The notes under the pieces are model-generated. The model worked only from the letters and a program-made list of their open reading frames with translations, had not been told where the DNA came from and ran no database searches. Both the position numbers and the translations under genes were made by a program. Shown here piece after piece: positions 1 through 5,676 of a DNA stretch of 5,676 nt (position 1 is its first letter; each line of letters opens with the position of its first letter). This DNA is from Actinomycetes bacterium (GTDB lineage: Bacteria; Actinomycetota; Actinomycetes; Streptosporangiales; Streptosporangiaceae): contig JAFACJ010000409.1 of assembly GCA_023425615.1 (NCBI GenBank), positions 1 to 5,676 of the forward strand, given 5' to 3'.

Positions 1-1106
1 GGCTGGACGGTCAGGCCGAGCGGGAAGTGGGTGGCGTCGCGCGCGCCCAGGCCCGTCACGGACAGGCCGCCCGCCGAGAGCGCGGAGGCGTCGCCGGTGT
101 AGTTCTCGAACGCCAGCAGGGTGTCGAAGAGCGTGCCCGCACCGGCGGCTCGCTGGATGTCGGCGAGGCCGACGTGATGGTGGTCCAGCAGCCGGATCTG
201 CTCGTCCTGGACGCGCTGCGCCAGCTCCCCGAACGTCTCGAAACCGCTGAGCCTCACCCGGACCGGCACGGTGTTCACGAACAGGCCGACCATGTCCTCG
301 ACGCCTTCCAGGTCGGCGGGACGTCCGGAGACGACCGCGCCGAACACCGCGTCACGGGAATCGGTGAGAGCACCGACGACCAGCCCCCACACCGTCTGCA
401 CGACCGTGTTGAGGGTGACTCCGAGCCGTCCCGCCGTCTCCGCCAGCCGCGTGGGCAGGCCGTCCGGCAGTGTGACGGGGAGTTCCGTGACCGGCCCCGC
501 GCCGTGCCCCGCCGGGGCGACGAGCGCCGGAGCGGACAGGCCGCGCAGCGCCTCACGCCACGCGACCGCCGACTTCTCGGCGTCCCGGCCCTGCAACCAC
601 ACCAGATAGTCGCGGAAAGGACGGCTCTGAGGCGGCGTCACGCCGTCGTAGAAGGCGAACAATTCCCGCAGCAGCACTGGTGTCGACCAGCCGTCCAGCA
701 GCAGATGGTGTGCCGTGACGATGAACCGGTGACGCTCCGGACCCGATGGCACCAGCGTGAAACGGATCAGAGGCGGATCCGCCACCTCGAACGGAATCGC
801 CCACTGCTCGGCCAACACCGCGTCCGGGTCCCCATCCACCACGGTGAACGGAACATCCACGTCGGACGGAATGAACTGAACGGGCTCGTCCAGGTCCTCG
901 TACCAGAAGCCCGCGCGGAGGTTGACGTGCCGTCGCAGCACCGCTTCGACCGCGTCACGCAGCCTCCCCACATCCAGTGGCCCGGACAGATCCAGGTACG
1001 ACTGCACCGTGTAGACGTCGTCACCGTCACCGTAGAGGGCGTGGAACAGCAGGCCCTTTTGAAGCGGAGACAGCGGGTAGACGTCTTCCAATGCCGACTC
1101 GGTCAC
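1..1106 (-). CDS. Non-ribosomal peptide synthetase, N-terminal D-donor type condensation domain (3' partial)
   Basis: This is the start of the next NRPS subunit; 368 residues are visible before the window edge and the rest is missing. I chose the GTG at 1106-1104 because it overlaps the upstream TGA as GTGA, has a GAGGAG ribosome site 9 bases upstream, and puts the first condensation motif at residues 10-22 (Y-P-L-S-P-L-Q-K-G-L-L-F-H), as in TycB1-like proteins. Further motifs are the active site H133-H134-x3-D138-G139 followed by W-S, S260-G-R-P with V-G-L-F-V-N-T-V near 273-280, and L-F-D-T-L-L-A-F-E-N-Y at 326-336. These resemble condensation domains that follow epimerization domains (DCL type), which join a D-configured donor to an L acceptor. 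That matches the epimerization domain ending the upstream protein. The amino acid activated by this subunit, and whether it ends the assembly line, cannot be seen. Confidence 0.95.
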   Translation of the reverse strand, partial: MTESALEDVYPLSPLQKGLLFHALYGDGDDVYTVQSYLDLSGPLDVGRLRDAVEAVLRRHVNLRAGFWYEDLDEPVQFIPSDVDVPFTVVDGDPDAVLAEQWAIPFEVADPPLIRFTLVPSGPERHRFIVTAHHLLLDGWSTPVLLRELFAFYDGVTPPQSRPFRDYLVWLQGRDAEKSAVAWREALRGLSAPALVAPAGHGAGPVTELPVTLPDGLPTRLAETAGRLGVTLNTVVQTVWGLVVGALTDSRDAVFGAVVSGRPADLEGVEDMVGLFVNTVPVRVRLSGFETFGELAQRVQDEQIRLLDHHHVGLADIQRAAGAGTLFDTLLAFENYTGDASALSAGGLSVTGLGARDATHFPLGLTVQ

Positions 1107-1177
1107 TTGCGTCTGCTCCTCAGCATGGATTCGAGCTTGTCGATCTGCCGCTGCCCCAGTGAGACCAGGGCCAGATC
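1103..1177 (-). other. Probable donor communication-mediating (docking) segment
   Basis: After the epimerization domain the protein ends in about 24 residues (1500-1523), predicted to be helical and finishing in a basic tail (R-S-R-R-K). In NRPS systems such as TycA/TycB1, the last residues after an epimerization domain form the donor half of a docking pair that directs transfer to the right partner. The assignment rests on position and character; the short segment has no invariant motif. The matching acceptor half would be the first 20-25 residues of the next protein (nt 1106-1032). Confidence 0.6.
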
Positions 1178-4100
1178 CGATGGCGTACGCCCCCCAGCGG
1201 CTGGGCCCCGCGCATGCGTGGCGAGCGCGGCGAGCGCGGCCACCCACCCCTCACCCAGGCTCCGCACCGCGTCGGAACCCAGCAGCCCCGAAGGCCAGGA
1301 GAGCTCGATCCGCAATCCGGCCCCGGCGACGGCGACCACGTCGATCTCCAGGGGATAGGGGACGGGCAGGTCGGGATGCGGCTTGGCGGACACGGCGTCC
1401 CCCTCCGGCGCGAACGGCCAGTGCGCGTCCCCGGACGCCGCCGGATCCTGACGCCCCCGGTAGTTGAACAAGATCTGCGGACGGGGCCCGGTGGCCGCCA
1501 GCTCGGCGGACGCCTGCGGATGCAGATGACGCAGCAGCCCATGCCCGAAGCCCGGCACGGCCCGCACCTGCTCCTTGACCCGCTTGACGACTTCCCCGGC
1601 CGCCCTGCCCCCCGCCTCGGCCTCCGCCAGGTCGATCCCCTCAAGCCCCAACCGCACCGGATGCACCGACGTGAACCACCCGACGGTCCGGGACGGGTCG
1701 AGCCCACCCAGAGGCTCTCTGCCGTGGCCTTCCACATCGACCCGCAACCACGCCTCGCCCGCCGGACGTCCGTCCCCGCGTGGCTCGGCGCCGGACGGGA
1801 GGTCGTCGCGCCAGCGGGTGACGGCGAGGGCCAGACCCGCCAGTAGGGCATCCTCCGCGCCGCAGTGGAAGAGGCGCGGTAGGTCGCCCAACAGGACTTC
1901 GGTGTCGGGTTCGGGGAGGGTGAACTCCAGTGACTCGACGGTCGCCGCTGTGTCGCGGGCAGGATTGGGGGCCCGTTCGGTGAGGGGGGCGTCGGCGGCT
2001 GCCAGTTCACGCCAGTGCGGCAAGTGCGCCAGGTGCTTCGGCGCGTACGCCTCGGCCGTAAGCCGGTGTGCCCACGCCCGGAACGAGACGTCCGATGCGG
2101 GGAGCTCCGGCGCGGTACCGCTGACCGCCGCCTCCCACGCCGTCCGCAGGTCCGGCAGCAGGATGCCCCACGACACCCCGTCCACCGCGAAGTGGTGCAC
2201 CACCAGCAGCAGACGTCCCGGCGTCGTCGGACCGGCATCGAACCAGACCACCTGCGCCATGACCCCGGTCTCGGGATCGAGCCGATCGGCAGCCTCCTCG
2301 GAAGCCGTCGCGACCAGTCCCCGCAGCCGCTCACCGTCCGCTCCGGCCACGTCCACACGGCGCACGACCGCCGCCGCGTCCACGCTCCCGACCGCCCGGA
2401 CCACCGGAGACCACACCCCTCCGGGCCGCTCCAACCGCATCCGCAGCGCGTCGTGATGGTCCAGCAGCGTTTGGACGGCAGCGGTCAACGACACCAGGTC
2501 GGCACGGATCGGCGTACGCACCAGCACCGCCTGGTAGAACCGCGCGACCGGCCCCCCGAACTCCCGGAACCAGTGCATGACCGGCGTAGGAGGCAACGCC
2601 CCGACAGCCGCGACCTCGGCCCCGCCATCTTCCTTGGCCGTGTTCACCTTGGCCGCCGCCGCCAACCCGGCGGGCGTCCGATGCTGGAACACATCCTGCG
2701 GGCTGATCTCCAGCCCCGCCTTACGCGCCCGCGCCACCACCTGAATCGACAGGATGCTGTCCCCGCCGACCGCGAAGAAGTCATCCTCCGCATCGACCTC
2801 GGCCAGCTCCAACACCACCGCGAACACCTCGGCCAACACCCGAGCACGTTCCGCGAGACCCTCTAGAGCCCCACGTACGTCCCTGGAAGCCGAAACCTGA
2901 GCGGCACGTACGTCCCTGGAAGCCGAAACCTGAGCGGCACGGCCCGCACCCTGCGCGTCCGGCCCGGACACAGCGTCCTCGGCGGGTGCGGTCGTGGCGG
3001 CGGCGCGGCGGGTCGGACGGGTGGGGACGGGGAGCGCCTTGCGGTCGAGTTTGCCGTTGGGGCTGAGCGGCATCGCGTCCAGCACCACGAAGTCGTCCGG
3101 GACCATGTGGGCGGGGAGCGTTCCGGCCAGGTCGGCGCGGATCTCCGTGATCCGCGCGAGGGTCCCGGACGGGACGAGATAGGCGGCGAGACGGCCCGAG
3201 CCGGGCCGGTCGTAGCGGGCCATGACGGCGACGTCGGCGACGTCGGGGCGGGCGCGCAGCACCTCCTCGATCTCGCCGAGTTCGATGCGCAGACCGCGCA
3301 ACTTCACCTGGTGGTCGGTGCGGCCGAGATACTCCAGCTCGCCTTCGGCGTTCCAGCGTACGAGGTCGCCGGTGCGGTACATCCGCTCGCCGGGGCCGCC
3401 GAACGGGTCGGCGACGAACCGCTCTGCGGTCAGTCCGGGCCGCGCGAGGTAGCCGCGGGCGAGCTGGACTCCGGCGAGGTACAGCTCACCTGGCACCCCC
3501 ACCGGGACGGGACGCAGCCGCGCGTCCAGCACGTGGACGCGGGTGTTCCAGACCGGCCGCCCGATCGGCACGCTGCGCGCACCCGCCCGGAACGGCCAGT
3601 ACGTGACGTCCACAGCGGCCTCCGTCGGCCCGTACAGGTTGTGGAGCGGCACGGGAAGGAGGTCGTACAACCCTTGCGCGGTGTCGGCGGGCAACGCCTC
3701 ACCGCTGGTGAACACTCGCCGCAAGCTCGTGCAGTCCGGCACCCCGGGATCAGTGAGGAACGCCTTCAGCATCGACGGCACGAAATGCAGCGTCGTGATC
3801 CCCTGCCTCCGGATGAGCTCCGCCAGATAGGCGGGGTCCCGGTGCCCTCCGGGCTCGGCGAACACCACCGAGGCCCCTTCGCACAGCGCCCAGAAGAACT
3901 CCCACACCGACACGTCGAACGTCGCCGGCGTCTTCTGCAGCACCCGGTCATCGGCGCCGAGCCCATACGCGCCCTGCATCCACCGCAACCGGTTCACGAT
4001 CGCCCCGTGCGGCACCACGACGCCCTTGGGCCGCCCGGTCGACCCGGACGTGAAGATCACATACGCCGCGTCCGCGGGCACGGCCTCCCGCTCCGGCGCC

Positions 4101-5676
4101 CTCTCCAGTCCCGCCGCATACAGCACGACCCCTTCAGGCATGTTTCGCTCACCTTCCGGTGCGGAGGGTGTGGTCGGTGGGACAGGAGTGAGAGTGGGGG
4201 GTGCGGGGAGGCTGGGGAGGGTCAGGAGGGCGGCCGGGGCCGCGTCTTGGAGCATCGAGGTCCGCCGGGCCGGCGGGTCCTCGGGGTCGAGAGGCAGGTA
4301 GGCGGCGCCCGACTTCAAGGCGGCGAGGAGGCAGACCATGAGTTCGAGGGAGCGCGGCAGGGCGATGGCGACGATGCGGCCGGGGCCCGCGCCATGCGTG
4401 CGCAGGATGTCGGCGAGGGCGTCGGCACGGGTGTGCAGGTCGCCGTAGGTGAGGGCGGTGTCCTGGAACACGGCCGCCGTCGCGTCGGGGGTCCGGCGGG
4501 CCTGGGCTTCCAGCAGCGCGACGAGGGTCGTGTCGGGCACCTCGTGCGCGGTGGCGTTCCAGGCTCCGCCGATCGCGGCGCGTTCGGTGCCCGTCAGGGC
4601 GTCTGCCGCCGACAGCGGCGCGTCGGGCGCGGCGAACAGCCGGGCGGCCAGTGCCTCCAGGCGGGCGGCGAACCGTTCGGCGGTCTCCCTGTCGAAGCGG
4701 GCCTTGGCGTAGATGAGGGTGAGGTCGGTGGCCTCGCCGGTCTCACGGAAACCGAAGGCCAGGTCGAAGCGGGCCGTGGTGTGGGAGTCCTCGGCCAGTG
4801 CGGTGGCCGCGCCCAGCAGCGCGCCCGCCTCGCCGGTGTCGCGATGGTGCATGACCATCACCTGGAACAGCGGGTGGCGGCCGGGCACCCGCTCGTGCCC
4901 GGCGAGTTCCACCAGGCGCTCGAACGGCAGGTCGCGGTGGTCGAGCAGGGCGAGCTGCTCGGCGCGCACCCGGCCGACGAGGTCGGCGAACGTTCCGTCC
5001 TCGGCGAGCGGCACCCGCAGCACGAGCGTGTTCACGAACAGGCCGACCAGGTCGTCCAACGCCTCGTCGGTGCGGCCGGAGACCGGGACGCCGAGCGGGA
5101 TGTCGTCGCCCGCGCCGAGCCGTCCGAGCAGCAGCGCCGTCACGGCCTGCCAGACCATGAACGGGGTAGCGCCAGCCGCGCGGGCGACACGGGCGGCTCC
5201 CTCGTGCAGTTCGGCGGGCAGCGTGACGCGGACGGCGTCCCCCGAGGTGTCGGGGGCGGGCGGCCGCGGCCGGTCTGCGGGCAGTTCCAGCTCGGCGGGC
5301 ATGCCCGCGAGCCGCCCCGCCCAGAACTCGGCCTGCCGTGCCGCCTCCTCGCTCGCCAGCAGTTCGCCCTGCCACAGGACGTAGTCGGCGTAGGTGACGG
5401 GCAGCGGCGCCCACGCGGGCTCCTCCCCCTTGCGCCGCGCCGCGTATGCGGTGTCCAGGTCGCGCAGCAGCACGGCCTGCGACCACTCGTCTCCGGCGAT
5501 GTGGTGCACGACGACTGACAGCGTCCACTCCTCCGGCCCGTGCCGGTAGAGGGTCGCGCGCACGGGCGCCTCGGACGCGAGCGCGAACGGCGTCGCCTCG
5601 TCCCGCGCGACGAGCGCCCCCACTTCGTCCGGGGCCGCCGAGACCAGCGCGAGCTCCGGCCCGCCCGGCAGCACCT
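1103..5676 (-). CDS. Non-ribosomal peptide synthetase, C-A-T-E module predicted to add D-serine (5' partial)
   Basis: This gene is the 3' part of an NRPS subunit that adds one amino acid to a growing peptide on a carrier domain in the cytoplasm. The frame is open to the right edge. The GTG at 5674 is only the first possible start inside the window; the true start lies upstream, because the first domain lacks its N-terminal motifs. Counting residues from that GTG (1523 in view), the order is condensation 1-375, adenylation 381-880, a long linker 881-937, carrier 938-1008 with Ser973, and epimerization 1025-1490, then a short tail ending in a TGA at 1105-1103. All core motifs of the four domains are present apart from those lost at the truncated end, so the module should be active. 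The pocket code predicts serine and the epimerization domain implies D-Ser. The stop overlaps the start of the next NRPS gene by 4 bases, so the two are probably co-transcribed and translationally coupled. More modules may precede it. There are no in-frame TTA codons, so nothing here suggests bldA-dependent translation. Confidence 0.96.
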   Translation of the reverse strand, partial: VLPGGPELALVSAAPDEVGALVARDEATPFALASEAPVRATLYRHGPEEWTLSVVVHHIAGDEWSQAVLLRDLDTAYAARRKGEEPAWAPLPVTYADYVLWQGELLASEEAARQAEFWAGRLAGMPAELELPADRPRPPAPDTSGDAVRVTLPAELHEGAARVARAAGATPFMVWQAVTALLLGRLGAGDDIPLGVPVSGRTDEALDDLVGLFVNTLVLRVPLAEDGTFADLVGRVRAEQLALLDHRDLPFERLVELAGHERVPGRHPLFQVMVMHHRDTGEAGALLGAATALAEDSHTTARFDLAFGFRETGEATDLTLIYAKARFDRETAERFAARLEALAARLFAAPDAPLSAADALTGTERAAIGGAWNATAHEVPDTTLVALLEAQARRTPDATAAVFQDTALTYGDLHTRADALADILRTHGAGPGRIVAIALPRSLELMVCLLAALKSGAAYLPLDPEDPPARRTSMLQDAAPAALLTLPSLPAPPTLTPVPPTTPSAPEGERNMPEGVVLYAAGLERAPEREAVPADAAYVIFTSGSTGRPKGVVVPHGAIVNRLRWMQGAYGLGADDRVLQKTPATFDVSVWEFFWALCEGASVVFAEPGGHRDPAYLAELIRRQGITTLHFVPSMLKAFLTDPGVPDCTSLRRVFTSGEALPADTAQGLYDLLPVPLHNLYGPTEAAVDVTYWPFRAGARSVPIGRPVWNTRVHVLDARLRPVPVGVPGELYLAGVQLARGYLARPGLTAERFVADPFGGPGERMYRTGDLVRWNAEGELEYLGRTDHQVKLRGLRIELGEIEEVLRARPDVADVAVMARYDRPGSGRLAAYLVPSGTLARITEIRADLAGTLPAHMVPDDFVVLDAMPLSPNGKLDRKALPVPTRPTRRAAATTAPAEDAVSGPDAQGAGRAAQVSASRDVRAAQVSASRDVRGALEGLAERARVLAEVFAVVLELAEVDAEDDFFAVGGDSILSIQVVARARKAGLEISPQDVFQHRTPAGLAAAAKVNTAKEDGGAEVAAVGALPPTPVMHWFREFGGPVARFYQAVLVRTPIRADLVSLTAAVQTLLDHHDALRMRLERPGGVWSPVVRAVGSVDAAAVVRRVDVAGADGERLRGLVATASEEAADRLDPETGVMAQVVWFDAGPTTPGRLLLVVHHFAVDGVSWGILLPDLRTAWEAAVSGTAPELPASDVSFRAWAHRLTAEAYAPKHLAHLPHWRELAAADAPLTERAPNPARDTAATVESLEFTLPEPDTEVLLGDLPRLFHCGAEDALLAGLALAVTRWRDDLPSGAEPRGDGRPAGEAWLRVDVEGHGREPLGGLDPSRTVGWFTSVHPVRLGLEGIDLAEAEAGGRAAGEVVKRVKEQVRAVPGFGHGLLRHLHPQASAELAATGPRPQILFNYRGRQDPAASGDAHWPFAPEGDAVSAKPHPDLPVPYPLEIDVVAVAGAGLRIELSWPSGLLGSDAVRSLGEGWVAALAALATHARGPAAGGRTPSDLALVSLGQRQIDKLESMLRSRRK
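1116..1121 (-). promoter_or_regulatory. Ribosome binding site of the downstream NRPS gene
   Basis: On the minus strand GAGGAG lies 9 bases before the GTG at 1106, inside the last codons of the upstream gene. It is a good match to the anti-Shine-Dalgarno sequence and supports the GTG start. Together with the GTGA stop/start overlap it points to translational coupling, keeping the two partner subunits in similar amounts. Confidence 0.72.
1205..2602 (-). other. Epimerization domain
   Basis: The domain converts the carrier-bound L-aminoacyl residue of the peptide to a D/L mixture, of which the next condensation domain takes the D form. All seven motifs can be seen: E1 P-T-P-V-M-H-W-F (1029-1036), E2 H1160-H1161-F-A-V-D-G-V-S (to 1168), E3 E-D-A-L-L-A-G (1274-1280), E4 E1315-G-H-G-R-E, E5 R-T-V-G-W-F-T-S-V-H-P-V (1329-1340), E6 V-P-G-F-G-H-G (1373-1379) and E7 F-N-Y-R-G (1403-1407). 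By analogy with the tyrocidine synthetase TycA domain, His1161 and Glu1315 are the catalytic pair. E2, E4 and E5 together separate it from an ordinary condensation domain. An acidic and Gly-rich stretch before E4 (about 1289-1307) looks slightly longer than usual. Confidence 0.95.
2651..2863 (-). other. Peptidyl carrier (thiolation) domain, epimerization-coupled subtype
   Basis: This four-helix carrier holds the serine and then the peptide on a phosphopantetheine arm. The attachment motif is D-D-F-F-A-V-G-G-D-S-I at residues 964-974, with the modified Ser973 encoded at 2758-2756. Carriers preceding epimerization domains typically read G-G-D-S where others read G-G-H-S, so the Asp agrees with the domain that follows. 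The domain ends around the H-R-T-P-A-G-L-A segment (998-1005). A phosphopantetheinyl transferase must act on it; none is in the window. Confidence 0.95.
2872..2941 (-). repeat. In-frame 33-bp perfect tandem duplication in the adenylation-carrier linker
   Basis: Two identical 33-bp units sit at 2873-2905 and 2906-2938; the period-33 match runs from 2872 to 2941 (about 2.1 copies). Each unit starts on the plus strand with the self-complementary ACGTACGT and encodes A-A-Q-V-S-A-S-R-D-V-R, residues 913-923 and 924-934. The length is a multiple of three, so the frame is kept. The unit is 21 of 33 G+C and uses GTT, AGG and GTA codons that are uncommon elsewhere in the gene. It is probably a slippage or unequal-recombination duplication in a flexible linker. 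Confidence 0.95.
3035..4534 (-). other. Adenylation domain, predicted serine-specific
   Basis: The domain activates an amino acid with ATP as the aminoacyl-AMP and loads it on the carrier thiol. All ten core motifs are present: A1 L-T-Y-G-D-L (408-413), A2 L-K-S-G-A-A-Y-L-P-L-D (453-463), A3 F-T-S-G-S-T-G-R-P-K-G (541-551), A4 F-D-V-S (586-589), A5 N-L-Y-G-P-T-E (679-685), A6 G-E-L-Y-L-A-G (729-735), A7 Y-R-T-G-D-L (766-771), A8 G-R-T-D-H-Q-V-K (784-791), A9 L-P-A-H-M-V-P (853-859) and A10 N-G-K-L-D-R (873-878) with catalytic Lys875. Aligned by eye to GrsA, the pocket residues are D587, V588, W591, H630, F655, S657, L680, V688, D689 and K875. This equals the serine code I know from EntF. EntF-type domains often need an MbtH-like partner; none is in the window. 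Confidence 0.93.
4550..5676 (-). other. Condensation domain, N-terminally truncated by the window
   Basis: The domain makes the peptide bond between the upstream chain and the serine on the carrier that follows. Visible motifs are C3 at residues 57-65 (H57-H58-I-A-G-D62-E63-W-S, general-base His58), C4 Y-A-D-Y-V-L-W at 95-101, C5 with V-G-L-F-V-N-T-L-V-L-R at 210-220, C6 H-R-D-L-P-F-E at 246-252 and C7 with R-H-P-L-F-Q-V at 266-272. C1 and C2, roughly 80 residues, lie beyond the right edge. Without them I cannot say whether it takes an L or a D donor; C5-C7 look like those of actinobacterial domains of either kind. The glycine that normally follows the active-site aspartate is a glutamate. 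Confidence 0.9.

Noticed and set aside
1103..1106. A terminator or promoter between the two NRPS genes
   Set aside because: The genes overlap by 4 bases, so there is no intergenic space, and no hairpin with a T-tract is visible around the junction.
1221..1238. A 9-bp tandem repeat (GCGAGCGCG twice)
   Set aside because: It encodes an Ala/Leu run in a helix near the end of the epimerization domain; such short GC-rich repeats arise readily in this composition.
27..1358. A 443-codon open frame on the plus strand across the junction of the two NRPS genes
   Set aside because: Same shadow effect: Arg/His/Gln-rich low-complexity translation without a domain, lying over the clear condensation and epimerization coding sequence.
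2059..2061. A possible TTA codon (bldA-type translational control)
   Set aside because: The only TAA triplet I find on the plus strand falls across two codons (CTT-ACG) of the NRPS frame, so neither gene has an in-frame TTA in the window.
2873..2913. ACGTACGT palindromes as operator or mobile-element ends
   Set aside because: They lie inside coding sequence as part of the tandem unit. There are no flanking target duplications, transposase or terminal inverted repeats that would make them more than a by-product of the duplication.
3107..5518. An 803-codon open frame on the plus strand, antisense to the NRPS gene
   Set aside because: Long antisense frames are expected opposite very GC-rich genes. 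The translation is rich in Gly/Arg/Val/Gln/His with no recognisable domain, while the minus strand carries complete NRPS motifs throughout.

Overview
The window is very GC-rich and coding almost edge to edge. Third codon positions are nearly always G or C, which points to an actinomycete-type actinobacterium (Streptomyces, Actinomadura, Nonomuraea or relatives). The exact genus cannot be read from the sequence. Everything real lies on the minus strand and belongs to one assembly line: a non-ribosomal peptide synthetase (NRPS) locus cut at both ends by the window.

Layout in transcription order (right to left): nt 5676-1103 is the 3' part of a large NRPS gene. It encodes a condensation domain lacking about its first 80 residues, a complete adenylation domain, a carrier (thiolation) domain and a complete epimerization domain, followed by the natural C-terminus. 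Overlapping it by 4 bases (GTGA), a second NRPS gene starts at nt 1106 and runs off the left edge. Its visible 368 residues are a condensation domain of the D-donor type.

How they work together: the ten specificity-pocket residues of the adenylation domain read D-V-W-H-F-S-L-V-D-K, the code I recall for the serine-activating EntF of enterobactin synthesis. The module should load L-Ser on Ser973 of the carrier, condense it with the upstream chain, and epimerize it to D-Ser. The chain then passes between proteins to the condensation domain of the next enzyme, whose motifs resemble TycB1-type domains that accept D-configured donors. The protein junction (epimerization C-terminus to condensation N-terminus) is the classic place for a pair of short communication-mediating docking segments. 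The final peptide cannot be named from one module. A D-Ser step occurs in many actinobacterial siderophores and lipopeptides.

No RNA gene, mobile element, CRISPR array, promoter or terminator is visible, and there is no intergenic gap. The most unusual local feature is a perfect 33-bp in-frame tandem duplication in an over-long linker between the adenylation and carrier domains. Apart from that the region looks like a well-formed, conventional NRPS module. I found no evidence of a new type of system.
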